From the IMG/VR virus record IMGVR_UViG_3300038468_000190, positions 1 to 64,000 of that record: a stretch of 64,000 nt of DNA; one strand, given 5' to 3'. Below the pieces are notes generated by a model that worked only from the letters and a program-made list of their open reading frames with translations, searched no databases and was not told where the DNA came from. The DNA is from a virus. Shown piece by piece: positions 56,605-63,167 of this stretch. The translations under genes and the position numbers were made by a program. Numbering within the stretch: the stretch's first letter is position 1; each line of letters opens with the position of its first letter.

Positions 56605-56974
56605 GCCGAAGACGAAGCGGTGGTTCGTGATCGTGACCGGCTCCAGAAAGTGGTCGGACGCCGAGGCGATTTCGCGCCGGCTCGAGAAGTACCCAAAGGG
56701 CACGATTCTCCTCCACGGCGGCGCCGTCGGCGCGGACAGAATCGCGGCCGCCATCGGCCGGGGGCGAGGCTTCGACGTCCTGGCGGTGCCCTATTTCCGG
56801 GAACTCGACAATGGGGGCGGCCCCGAGCGTAACGCCGCCATGGTGGCGATGGGCGCGGCGGTGACGAAGTGGTTTCAGGTCGTGGTCGAGGCCTTCCCTC
56901 TGCCCGGCGGGACGGGCACCCAGGACTGCATGCGGCAGGCCGAGGCGGCGGGCCTCTCGGTGGAGAGTAAATGA
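56597..56974 (+). CDS. YspA/DUF2493-like SLOG protein
   Basis: 125 residues. FVIVTGSRKWSDAEAISRRL, then ILLHGGAVGADRIAAAIGRG and GGGPERNAAMVAMG match the YspA/DUF2493 branch of the SLOG (cpYpsA-related) superfamily. These folds bind nucleotide-derived ligands, and some relatives act in nucleotide signalling or defence. Function here unknown, possibly signal sensing or neutralising. Confidence 0.75.
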   Translation: MPEPKTKRWFVIVTGSRKWSDAEAISRRLEKYPKGTILLHGGAVGADRIAAAIGRGRGFDVLAVPYFRELDNGGGPERNAAMVAMGAAVTKWFQVVVEAFPLPGGTGTQDCMRQAEAAGLSVESK

Positions 56975-57183
56975 CGAAGCCGAAGAACCCGCACCCTATC
57001 GCCGTCACGCCGATCCCGATGCGCCTCTATTGTCCCGAGTGCCACCGGCTCCACGTGGACGAGGGCATCTGGGCGACGAAGGTCCACCACACCCACTCGT
57101 GCCAGCACTGCGGCATGACGTGGCGCCCGGCCGTCGTCGCGACGGTCGGCGTACAGTTTCTACCAGGCTTCAAGAACTACTGA
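56971..57183 (+). CDS. Phage-type zinc ribbon protein
   Basis: 70 residues. LYCPECHRLHVDEGIWATKV followed by HSCQHCGMTWRPA: a Cys-pair zinc ribbon of a type often seen in phage genomes. C-terminus VGVQFLPGFKNY. Role unknown. Confidence 0.6.
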   Translation: MTKPKNPHPIAVTPIPMRLYCPECHRLHVDEGIWATKVHHTHSCQHCGMTWRPAVVATVGVQFLPGFKNY

Positions 57184-57380
57184 TGGACGACGATGGAGAC
57201 GACGACGAGCTCGAGCGTTACATCGCGCTCTGTAAGAAAAAGACGCGGCGCTACGAGCTCGTCTGTCCCGGATGCGAGAAGGGAGTTCCGGTGCTCGACG
57301 GCGGGCGTTACCATTGTCCGGTGTGCTGCAGGGTTTCGACCCGGCTCTGCGAGCTCACGAGGCGAAAAGACAATGCGTAA
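57183..57380 (+). CDS. 65-residue zinc ribbon protein
   Basis: ATG 57183, TGATG overlap. CPGCEKGVPVLDGGRYHCPVC gives two knuckles on one zinc. Acidic N-terminus (MDDDGDDDELERYI). Unknown. Confidence 0.55.
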   Translation: MDDDGDDDELERYIALCKKKTRRYELVCPGCEKGVPVLDGGRYHCPVCCRVSTRLCELTRRKDNA

Positions 57381-57516
57381 CCGCGCAAACCTGGTCGTGG
57401 GGCTCTTCGCGCTCGCCGTCGCTGGCTGGCCGGGCGGGACCCCGAGCGGCAATCTCCTCATCGGCGCTCTCGGTCTCCTAAACCTCGCTCTCTACATCTG
57501 GATGCCGAGGCTATGA
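57373..57516 (+). CDS. 47-residue membrane protein
   Basis: ATG 57373, overlapping the previous gene by eight bases. Hydrophobic throughout (LVVGLFALAVAGWPGGTPSG, LLIGALGLLNLALYIW), possibly one or two membrane segments. Fits a small host-membrane protein. Confidence 0.5.
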   Translation: MRNRANLVVGLFALAVAGWPGGTPSGNLLIGALGLLNLALYIWMPRL

Positions 57517-57647
57517 AAAGGAAAGCGCTCCTGTGCGTGTGCGTCCTCGAGCAGCGGACGTTCAAGAGGAAGAAGGCGCTGCCGTGCTGGCAGTGCGGGC
57601 GCGGCAGGCCGGAGCGGCTCGGCCAGATACAAAGGAGCAGAACATGA
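57513..57647 (+). CDS. 44-residue Cys-rich basic protein
   Basis: ATG 57513 (ATGA overlap), stop overlapping the next ATG. LLCVCVLEQRTFKRKKALPC then WQCGRGRP: basic with four cysteines in two pairs. Coupled on both sides, which supports it. Confidence 0.5.
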   Translation: MKRKALLCVCVLEQRTFKRKKALPCWQCGRGRPERLGQIQRSRT

Positions 57648-57898
57648 CGCGCGGGAGCGACGAGGAAAAGCCGATCAGTTTCGAGCTGCCGGTCGACGAG
57701 CTACGGCCCGACCCGGAGACGTTGCCCGGAGGCGGCTTTCTGCGGGTCTACGTAGTCGAAGTGTGGAGCCATGGAGGTTGGTGGCCTGGTGACACCTTCA
57801 CGCCCTACGCATACAAGGCGGCAGAACAACTGCAGGCGCTGAGGGTTCGCGGAGCGAAGGCGCGCGTCGTCGCCTACGTGCGGGAGCGCGTCCAATGA
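57644..57898 (+). CDS. Unrecognised small protein
   Basis: 84 residues from ATG 57644, with AAAGGAG upstream. LPGGGFLRVYVVEVWSHGGW then a helix. Strand-rich, no cysteine. No family. Confidence 0.5.
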   Translation: MTRGSDEEKPISFELPVDELRPDPETLPGGGFLRVYVVEVWSHGGWWPGDTFTPYAYKAAEQLQALRVRGAKARVVAYVRERVQ

Positions 57899-58149
57899 GT
57901 CAGCCGAATCCCGAGGCGCGCGCGCTGGGCGAATCTAAGCTCCCACGCGGCATGTTTCGTCCGGTGTCCGTCTACGTCTCAGACGATGGCGGCGAATACC
58001 TCGTGCGTGACTACGCGGGCCAGAGTGGGCGCTTCTGCGTGATCGGGCCCTGGACGGTCGACGTGTTGGCGTCATTCCCGAAGCTCCACGAGGCACACGA
58101 CTTCATCGAGAAGCGGGCCGGCAAGGGCAGATGGTGGGTGCGCGGATGA
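57895..58149 (+). CDS. Unrecognised small protein
   Basis: 84 residues. PVSVYVSDDGGEYLVRDYAG then VIGPWTVDVLASF. Compact alpha/beta pattern with ATGA coupling to both neighbours. No family. Confidence 0.5.
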   Translation: MSQPNPEARALGESKLPRGMFRPVSVYVSDDGGEYLVRDYAGQSGRFCVIGPWTVDVLASFPKLHEAHDFIEKRAGKGRWWVRG

Positions 58150-58421
58150 CGAAAGAGTTTCGACGGCTTGTCCGCGCCGTACTCAGCGGACGCCTCAATC
58201 GCGTGAGCCTGTCGATTCGACACAAACGCGGCGGCTTCTATGTGGAAGCTCTGGCGGACACCGGCGAGCACGTGTTCGCTTCGGCCAGCTACGCGCACGT
58301 GCATCACATCGACGACAAGCGGGTCAAGCTGTCCGACGTACTGTTGGTGAGCGCGCGGAGGATGGGCGAGGCGTTCGCGATGGCCCTGCCAGATGAACGG
58401 GATCAGAAACGGAGCGGGTGA
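58146..58421 (+). CDS. Unrecognised basic protein
   Basis: 91 residues from ATG 58146. Basic N-terminus (EFRRLVRAVLSGRLNRVSLS), His-containing turn (YAHVHHIDDKRVKLSDV). Two short gaps later the run of MKH-type starts begins. Confidence 0.5.
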   Translation: MTKEFRRLVRAVLSGRLNRVSLSIRHKRGGFYVEALADTGEHVFASASYAHVHHIDDKRVKLSDVLLVSARRMGEAFAMALPDERDQKRSG

Positions 58422-58427
58422 GCGGAG

Positions 58428-58742
58428 ATGAAGCAGAGCTCTCAGCGGGTCACGAAGACGGCGATTCTCCGGAAGGTAGCTCCAGCCAGTCCTCGCGGTG
58501 AAGGCTGGGACCCGGGGGACTTTACTCGCGGGTACATTGCGGCCGTAGCGGAGTTCGCGCGTCGCCAGACGACCCCTGCTGCGGTGCTGTCAGCCGCTGG
58601 AATCACGCGCGAGGTCGCGAAGGCCGCTAGGCCTCTTCGCTTCGACATGGACGCGATTGAAGAGCATCTTGCTAGCTCAAAGACCAAGCGTGCGAAGACC
58701 CGTGCCGCCGAGATGAGACGTGCACGGACTTGGAGCAGATGA
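58428..58742 (+). CDS. Basic helical protein, HTH-like
   Basis: 104 residues, starting MKQSSQRVTK, first of a series of starts of the form TGAAGCA. Helix-turn-helix-like spacing near 45-75 (AVLSAAGITREVAKAARPLR) and a basic tail. Possibly DNA-binding. Confidence 0.5.
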   Translation: MKQSSQRVTKTAILRKVAPASPRGEGWDPGDFTRGYIAAVAEFARRQTTPAAVLSAAGITREVAKAARPLRFDMDAIEEHLASSKTKRAKTRAAEMRRARTWSR

Positions 58743-59047
58743 TGAAGCACGTGACTCAGCCGTATACAATGTCGAACGCGCCGGTCGATTCTGTATGCCC
58801 AGAATGCCCACCGTACCGTCCGTTTCTGTGTCGACAACACCAAGAGGAGTACACGCGCAACTTGTTCGGGGATGTCGGCCCCGATGGTCGATGTCGCTGT
58901 CTTTCCCGCGAACACATCGGCACGTCAGGGTTTGTCGAATGGTGTCCGCGCTGCGGCTCCCTTGCGGTGTTCGAGGCCGGGCGATGGATATTTAAAACGC
59001 CGTCTGAGGTGAGCGGAATCAAAACCGGCGAGGGCTCGCGAAGATGA
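58742..59047 (+). CDS. Cys-rich zinc-type protein
   Basis: 101 residues from ATG 58742 (MKHVTQPYTM); an ATG three bases earlier is an alternative. CPECPPYRPFLC, CRCLSREH and CPRCGSLAV give several Cys pairs. Its base composition looks less GC-rich than the surroundings. Unknown. Confidence 0.5.
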   Translation: MKHVTQPYTMSNAPVDSVCPECPPYRPFLCRQHQEEYTRNLFGDVGPDGRCRCLSREHIGTSGFVEWCPRCGSLAVFEAGRWIFKTPSEVSGIKTGEGSRR

Positions 59048-59103
59048 AGCATCCCCGAATCGGAAACCGTGCGCACCGGAGCACCAGAGAGGCGGTCTCT
59101 TGA
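59044..59103 (+). CDS. 19-residue MKH mini-ORF
   Basis: ATG 59044 overlapping the upstream stop; peptide MKHPRIGNRAHRSTREAVS; stop overlaps the TTG start of the next gene (TTGA). Its size and pattern match the mini-ORF at 59688-59747. Confidence 0.45.
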   Translation: MKHPRIGNRAHRSTREAVS

Positions 59104-59447
59104 GCAAGCTAAAAATGCCTGAGCGACAAACAGACGACGGGGCGGTTGCTCTGCGCCGAGTCGGTGAAAAGATCGCGGTGCACGTTACCGATGGCGGCGT
59201 CGATCAGGAGCTTGTTATGGGCGAGCACAACGCTTGGCGTATCTTCGGGATGCTCGCGGTCATGCTGCAAATCCCGCTCTCTCCGAAGGTCGGCAAGGCG
59301 ATCGTGTTCTCGCCTCCGGAAGGCGATCGAGGCCACGTTTCATTCAAGTTCGAAGTGCCGGAGCCGAAGACGCTCGGCGAGAGAGTCGCGCAACACCTCG
59401 TGGCGAAAGAGATGAAGGCCGCGCTGGGTGAGCGCGGAGGAAAGTGA
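59100..59447 (+). CDS. Unrecognised soluble protein (TTG start)
   Basis: 115 residues from TTG 59100. Strand-rich N-terminus (GAVALRRVGEKIAVHVTDGG), helix, then a segment with PSGK-free EVPEPKTLGERVAQHLVAKE. TTG starts recur only in this stretch, each after a mini-ORF, suggesting translation by reinitiation. Unknown function. Confidence 0.5.
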   Translation: MSKLKMPERQTDDGAVALRRVGEKIAVHVTDGGVDQELVMGEHNAWRIFGMLAVMLQIPLSPKVGKAIVFSPPEGDRGHVSFKFEVPEPKTLGERVAQHLVAKEMKAALGERGGK

Positions 59448-59451
59448 TCCG

Positions 59452-59691
59452 ATGAGCCACGTGAAGCATCAGAAGACGGCAAGTCGCGCGAAGCGGAATC
59501 GCACTCATGAATGGTTCGATCTTCCCGTTGAACAGTGGATCGGAGTCGAGCTCGATAGGAGCCACCTGGCTCCGCACACCGTCGTCGTGGGCGGATATGC
59601 TCGCGCACGCCTGAAAAGTGCGAAAAGAGCAATCGCGCTCGCTGAAAAACTGAGGTCTGTGTTTCGCGAAGAAAGCGAGCGCGCGCCGTGA
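59452..59691 (+). CDS. Small basic protein with MSHVKHQK start
   Basis: 79 residues from ATG 59452 (MSHVKHQKTA). The VKHQK sequence repeats in the gene at 60847. Helical middle (SHLAPHTVVVGGYARARLKS). Unknown. Confidence 0.5.
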   Translation: MSHVKHQKTASRAKRNRTHEWFDLPVEQWIGVELDRSHLAPHTVVVGGYARARLKSAKRAIALAEKLRSVFREESERAP

Positions 59692-59747
59692 AGCATTCCC
59701 GAGCCACTGTCCGCGTGGAGCGGATCAAGAAAGAGGGAGTCTCTTGA
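59688..59747 (+). CDS. 19-residue MKH mini-ORF
   Basis: GTG 59688 overlapping the upstream TGA; peptide MKHSRATVRVERIKKEGVS; stop overlaps TTG 59744. Aligns with MKHPRIGNRAHRSTREAVS at the first three and last residues with similar length. Confidence 0.45.
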   Translation: MKHSRATVRVERIKKEGVS

Positions 59748-60025
59748 GCGACGCGAAGCCACGGACGATCACTCTCAACGCCTACCAGCGCGCGAATCTG
59801 CTTTGGCTGATCCGCGCGTGCGGGTATCCGAGTAATCGCGATGGCAGCCCCTCCGGAGTGCCGCCGTTTACATGCGCGAACACGGGCGACTGGCTCGGTG
59901 AGGTGTACGGCCTTCTCGGCGGATTTGATGACGAGCCGGACCGCAGCCCGAATCAATCGCTGGACGGTCTGCGCAAGAGCGTCGCTTGGTGGTTCGACGA
60001 ACAGAAGACCAAGGTGCAACCGTGA
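59744..60025 (+). CDS. Unrecognised small protein (TTG start)
   Basis: 93 residues from TTG 59744. TITLNAYQRANLLWLIRACG then GVPPFTCANTGDWLGEVYGL. Ends KTKVQP, identical to the end of the next gene because a 25-bp direct repeat spans both stops. Unknown. Confidence 0.5.
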   Translation: MSDAKPRTITLNAYQRANLLWLIRACGYPSNRDGSPSGVPPFTCANTGDWLGEVYGLLGGFDDEPDRSPNQSLDGLRKSVAWWFDEQKTKVQP

Positions 60026-60051
60026 AGCACTTTGACGAGGCAGTCCTTTGA
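60022..60051 (+). CDS. 9-residue MKH mini-ORF
   Basis: GTG 60022, peptide MKHFDEAVL, stop overlapping TTG 60048. Possible reinitiation leader. Reported for its place in the series. Confidence 0.3.
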   Translation: MKHFDEAVL

Positions 60052-60293
60052 CCTACCGCTGTGGACTTGGCTTCCCCGGTCACGAGCGGCTACCGTCGAT
60101 CACCTGCGATGGCTGTAGAGTCGTGCTCACGCTCATCTCGAACCCGCCTCCGAAGTGGTTTCTGGACGGACGCGCCAAGCCGGGCTGGCTTCTGGTGCGT
60201 CACGAGGAGCGCGACGGTCACGTCAGAATGCGCTCCGACTACTGTCCCGCGTGCAAGGTGAGCAGGCGCAAAAAGACCAAGGTGCAACCGTGA
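60048..60293 (+). CDS. Small Cys-rich protein (TTG start)
   Basis: 81 residues from TTG 60048. CGLGFPGHER, CDGCRVVLTL and CPACKVSRRKK give a zinc-ribbon-like set. Bracketed by the 25-bp direct repeat. Unknown function. Confidence 0.5.
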   Translation: MTYRCGLGFPGHERLPSITCDGCRVVLTLISNPPPKWFLDGRAKPGWLLVRHEERDGHVRMRSDYCPACKVSRRKKTKVQP

Positions 60294-60364
60294 AGCAGTG
60301 GGTAACGGCTGTCTGTGAGGACCGCGTCTCTGCAACCCCAAACTTTTCGAGAGGAGAGAATTGA
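60290..60364 (+). CDS. 24-residue MKQ mini-ORF
   Basis: GTG 60290 in the second direct repeat, peptide beginning MKQWVTAVCEDRVSATP and ending GEN, stop four bases before ATG 60368. A GAGAGGAGAG ribosome site for the next gene lies at its end. Confidence 0.35.
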   Translation: MKQWVTAVCEDRVSATPNFSRGEN

Positions 60365-60367
60365 ATC

Positions 60368-60850
60368 ATGAAGATCTACGTAGCATCGTCCTGGCGGAAC
60401 CTTCTGCAACCCGGCATCGTGCACGCGCTTCGGCGTTGCGGTCACGACGTCTACGACTTCCGACACCCTAAGCCCGGCGACGACGGCTTTCGCTGGTCGG
60501 AGGTGGGCGGACCTTCGGGATACGTTCACGGCGACAAGATCCCGCCGAGCGTGTACCGTGAGATGCTCAAGCACCCGCGAGCGGCCGAGGGCTACGCGCA
60601 GGACATCGGTCACGTCCATTGGTGCGACGCCTGCGTCTACGTGCTGCCCTGCGGTCGGTCTGCGTCGTTCGAATTCGGTTACGCGATGGGGCAGGGGAAG
60701 CGCGGCTACCTCGTCGCGTTCGACGACATAGAGCCGGACCTGATGTTCCGTGAAGCGACCATCATCACGAACATGGACGAGCTGTTCGACGCTTTCGGCG
60801 AGCCAGCGGAGCACGGCGAGCTAGTTCAACGGACTGGGTCCGTGCCGTGA
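60368..60850 (+). CDS. Nucleoside 2-deoxyribosyltransferase-like protein
   Basis: 160 residues. MKIYVASSWRN at the N-terminus, then DIGHVHWCDACVYVLPCGRS and ASFEFGYAMGQGKR match the nucleoside 2-deoxyribosyltransferase/PF05014 fold (substrate loop, catalytic-type Glu in S-F-E-x-G). Such enzymes swap bases on deoxynucleosides, and relatives sense or hydrolyse nucleotides. A nucleotide-pool or signal-removal role is likely. Confidence 0.7.
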   Translation: MKIYVASSWRNLLQPGIVHALRRCGHDVYDFRHPKPGDDGFRWSEVGGPSGYVHGDKIPPSVYREMLKHPRAAEGYAQDIGHVHWCDACVYVLPCGRSASFEFGYAMGQGKRGYLVAFDDIEPDLMFREATIITNMDELFDAFGEPAEHGELVQRTGSVP

Positions 60851-61068
60851 AGCATCAGAAGGCGGTTATCCGCGCAGAGCCGGTCACGCAAACCCCAATC
60901 CCGCACGCTCCGGGATGTGGCTGTAACCCAGTGCTTCACCGGTACAAGTGCCGGCACTGCAAGCGCGTCGTCGGCTGGTGCATCGGCGCCTACGACGACA
61001 TCGAGCGCGCGGCTGGACCGATCTGCGACGATTGCGCCGCGAGCCGCGCGCATGAGGTGGCCCCATGA
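60847..61068 (+). CDS. Zinc-ribbon protein with MKHQK start
   Basis: 73 residues from GTG 60847 (MKHQKAVIRA). CGCNPVLHRYKCRHCKRVVG and ICDDCAASRAH form one or two zinc sites. Unknown. Confidence 0.55.
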   Translation: MKHQKAVIRAEPVTQTPIPHAPGCGCNPVLHRYKCRHCKRVVGWCIGAYDDIERAAGPICDDCAASRAHEVAP

Positions 61069-61736
61069 GTACCGTGAAGCGGCCGGGAACCGTAGTCAGG
61101 GAGAGAGTGGTGCCCGATGCTGTCGCAACTGACGCAACCGAAGTGGCCGCGGGCGTATACATGCCGGCGCACCAGACTCACGTAACGCTGGCGCCGTGGT
61201 TTGTTAGAGGACTCTCAGCTGTTGCTGACGACGAAAAGGAGCCGAACATGAATCCCACCGACCAAGGCCCGAAGCCCGACCCCTGGGACACGGCCGACTA
61301 CTACGAGTGCCGAGAGGGCGTCGAAGAACTCACGCACGAAACGCTCGAGGATGCGCTCGAGTCGTACCTCGACGGATGCATGGAGCCCGAGTGCGATGCG
61401 GAGGCGGTGATCCGGGCAGTCGGCATGATCGAGGTCACGGCGTATGCGCGCAAAACGGTCGATCCGGCAGACGCGAAGCGCTGGGCCGAGCGACTTGCCG
61501 ACGAGGTCAACGAGTCGTGGCGCGACGAGGAGTACGGCAATCCAGACGATGACCAGGGCGGCCCTGGCGACGACGAGTTCGTGCGAGAGGTGACCGCCGT
61601 AATCCAGCGCGCCTTCGACCGGACGGACGTGTGGCAGTGCGAACGCGTCGCCAAGCGGAAGTTTTCGACCGAAGAGCTACTCGCCATCATGAGAAAAGAG
61701 TGTCCGGAGTGGTTCCGGCCGGCGGAGAAGCCGTGA
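61065..61736 (+). CDS. Acidic protein, two possible starts
   Basis: 223 residues from ATG 61065 (MSTVKRPGTV), or about 162 from ATG 61248 (MNPTDQGPKP), which has AAAAGGAG six bases upstream. The 61 extra residues may instead be a separate leader. Acidic helical body (HETLEDALESYLDGCMEPEC; ERLADEVNESWRDEEYGN), C-terminal FSTEELLAIMRKECPEWF. No family. Confidence 0.5.
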   Translation: MSTVKRPGTVVRERVVPDAVATDATEVAAGVYMPAHQTHVTLAPWFVRGLSAVADDEKEPNMNPTDQGPKPDPWDTADYYECREGVEELTHETLEDALESYLDGCMEPECDAEAVIRAVGMIEVTAYARKTVDPADAKRWAERLADEVNESWRDEEYGNPDDDQGGPGDDEFVREVTAVIQRAFDRTDVWQCERVAKRKFSTEELLAIMRKECPEWFRPAEKP

Positions 61737-61843
61737 AGCCGAGCGAGACGCGGTCGTTTTGGGAGAAGCTCAAGGAGGCGCCGGCGGTGGTGCTCTTCGC
61801 CCCGCTCTTCTGGATAGCGCTCAGAAAGGGCTGGGGGCACTGA
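61733..61843 (+). CDS. 36-residue membrane protein
   Basis: GTG 61733 overlapping the upstream stop. MKPSETRSFWEKLKEAP then a membrane segment (AVVLFAPLFWIAL) and RKGWGH. Start follows the same CCGTGAAGC pattern as the mini-ORFs. Confidence 0.5.
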   Translation: MKPSETRSFWEKLKEAPAVVLFAPLFWIALRKGWGH

Positions 61844-61859
61844 TGCCCTGCCTCGGAAC

Positions 61860-62123
61860 ATGAAGAAGGCCGATCAGTCCGAGCGTCGATGGTTTCAGGC
61901 CGCCGACAGGACCGTGAAGGAGCTCGAGAGAAAACGAGCTTCGGCGGATACTGCCTACCGGCTGACGGGCCATCCGAAGCACGAACGCGAGCGCTTCCTC
62001 CTCGACACGACCCTCGACCAGGCCCGTCAGATCCGGCGCATGAGGGAGAAGGAGCTCCGCCGAGCAGAGGTCGAGGGGAGCGCCCCGACACCAACGGAAG
62101 AAGATCATGAAAGACCCGAATAG
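61860..62123 (+). CDS. Charged helical protein
   Basis: 87 residues. Basic/acidic helices (RRWFQAADRTVKELERKRAS), no cysteine. Overlaps the next gene by 17 bases in another frame. Unknown. Confidence 0.5.
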   Translation: MKKADQSERRWFQAADRTVKELERKRASADTAYRLTGHPKHERERFLLDTTLDQARQIRRMREKELRRAEVEGSAPTPTEEDHERPE

Positions 62124-62349
62124 ACGCCCCATCTTCGAGCCCTCGGTGCTGCCGGTGCAGACGCTGAGCTCGAAAAATCCTCACGGCCGCACGCCGCTCG
62201 AGGCACTTCTCATGCGCGCGCTCGGCACGAAGGACCCGCAAAGGCTCGAGAAGTTTCTCGCCACGCTCCGGGACAAGGCCGTGATTCTCGAGAAAGAAGG
62301 CTACGAAGGTCTCTGCCGGGAGATCCGCCGCAAGGTCGGTAGTACGTGA
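62107..62349 (+). CDS. Unrecognised small protein
   Basis: 80 residues. Pro-rich start (RRPIFEPSVLPVQTL) then a charged helix (KFLATLRDKAVILEKEGYEG). AAGAAGAT ribosome-like site. Unknown. Confidence 0.5.
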   Translation: MKDPNRRPIFEPSVLPVQTLSSKNPHGRTPLEALLMRALGTKDPQRLEKFLATLRDKAVILEKEGYEGLCREIRRKVGST

Positions 62350-62825
62350 CCGGAACCGTTCGACGCGGCTTTCTGGAGGTCGATCCGTCGTGGGTCGAGT
62401 GGCTCCTCGCGGCGTCGACTTGTCTCCCCTCCTTCCAGATGAGTGCGGAGGGGAGCGCGTGGCAGTGGCGGGGGCCCTGGCGCTGGCCGCGCAAGGTAGG
62501 CCTCGGAGTGCCGTTCGTGAGGGCCGCGATCGAGCTCACGGGCGATGAGGAGCCGCACCACGTGAACTGGTGGGCCAATGTGCTTCGGGTAGGCGGCTCC
62601 TACCGGAGTCATTCGCACGACGGCCGGTGGGTCTTCGTCTACCACCTGACGGCCGGCACGGCGCTCCACTTCGAGACGGAGAGCTTTCCTGCGACGCCCG
62701 GGCAGATGCTGGTGTTCGGGGCGGGGCTTCGGCATTGGACCGACCGGGCCGAGCGCGATGCGCTGCCGCGGGTCTCGATCGTCGGCAATCTCTACTATAG
62801 GAGAGGCCACCGAGTGGGGGCCTGA
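62346..62825 (+). CDS. 2OG-Fe(II) oxygenase-like protein
   Basis: 159 residues from GTG 62346. NWWANVLRVGGSYRSHSHDG, then FVYHLTAGTALHFETES, PGQMLVFGAGLRHWT: the order N-W-x-N, G-x-Y-x-x-H-x-H, double-stranded beta-helix, distal His matches 2OG-FeII_Oxy_5 (PF13759), with iron-binding His residues and a later His. These enzymes hydroxylate proteins or small molecules. Viral targets unknown. A GAACCGTTC copy lies at its start (62353-62361). Confidence 0.65.
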   Translation: MTGTVRRGFLEVDPSWVEWLLAASTCLPSFQMSAEGSAWQWRGPWRWPRKVGLGVPFVRAAIELTGDEEPHHVNWWANVLRVGGSYRSHSHDGRWVFVYHLTAGTALHFETESFPATPGQMLVFGAGLRHWTDRAERDALPRVSIVGNLYYRRGHRVGA

Positions 62826-62837
62826 AGGAGCCGGAGC

Positions 62838-63167
62838 ATGACCAAGAAGAAGAAAAAGATCCGACGGGAGCCCTGGGGCCCGCTGTGGATGCTGCAGGCG
62901 CAGCTCATTGGGTTTACGAGCTACAAAGGCAGAAAGCTCGGTCTCACGATCATCGGAACCGCTGGCGAGTACTTGCTCTTGGCGCTCGAGACGACTGCCA
63001 CCGCGCCCGAGGAAGTCTTGGGCGAGCATGCGCACGAGTCGCTAGGCACTTACCCCACCGTCAGCGCCGCCATGACCGCGGCGGCGGCGTACGCGAAGAA
63101 GTGGTGGCGCTCGCAGTCGAAGAAGACGGCCGGGCCGTGGTGCGGCTGCGTGGAGATCGAGGAATGA
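62838..63167 (+). CDS. Unrecognised basic protein
   Basis: 109 residues. Very basic start (MTKKKKKIRREP), strand-rich middle (GLTIIGTAGEYLLLALETTA), C-terminal GPWCGCVEIEE. AAGGAG upstream of ATG. Could bind nucleic acid. No family. Confidence 0.5.
   Translation: MTKKKKKIRREPWGPLWMLQAQLIGFTSYKGRKLGLTIIGTAGEYLLLALETTATAPEEVLGEHAHESLGTYPTVSAAMTAAAAYAKKWWRSQSKKTAGPWCGCVEIEE

Larger units (their letters stand above)
60005..60297 (+). repeat. 25-bp direct repeat flanking a one-gene cassette
   Basis: Identical 25-bp copies at 60005-60029 and 60273-60297 (beginning AAGACCAAGG, ending CCGTGAAGCA) bracket the gene at 60048-60293. Each copy encodes KTKVQP, a stop, and a GTGAAGCA start. Confidence 0.7.
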
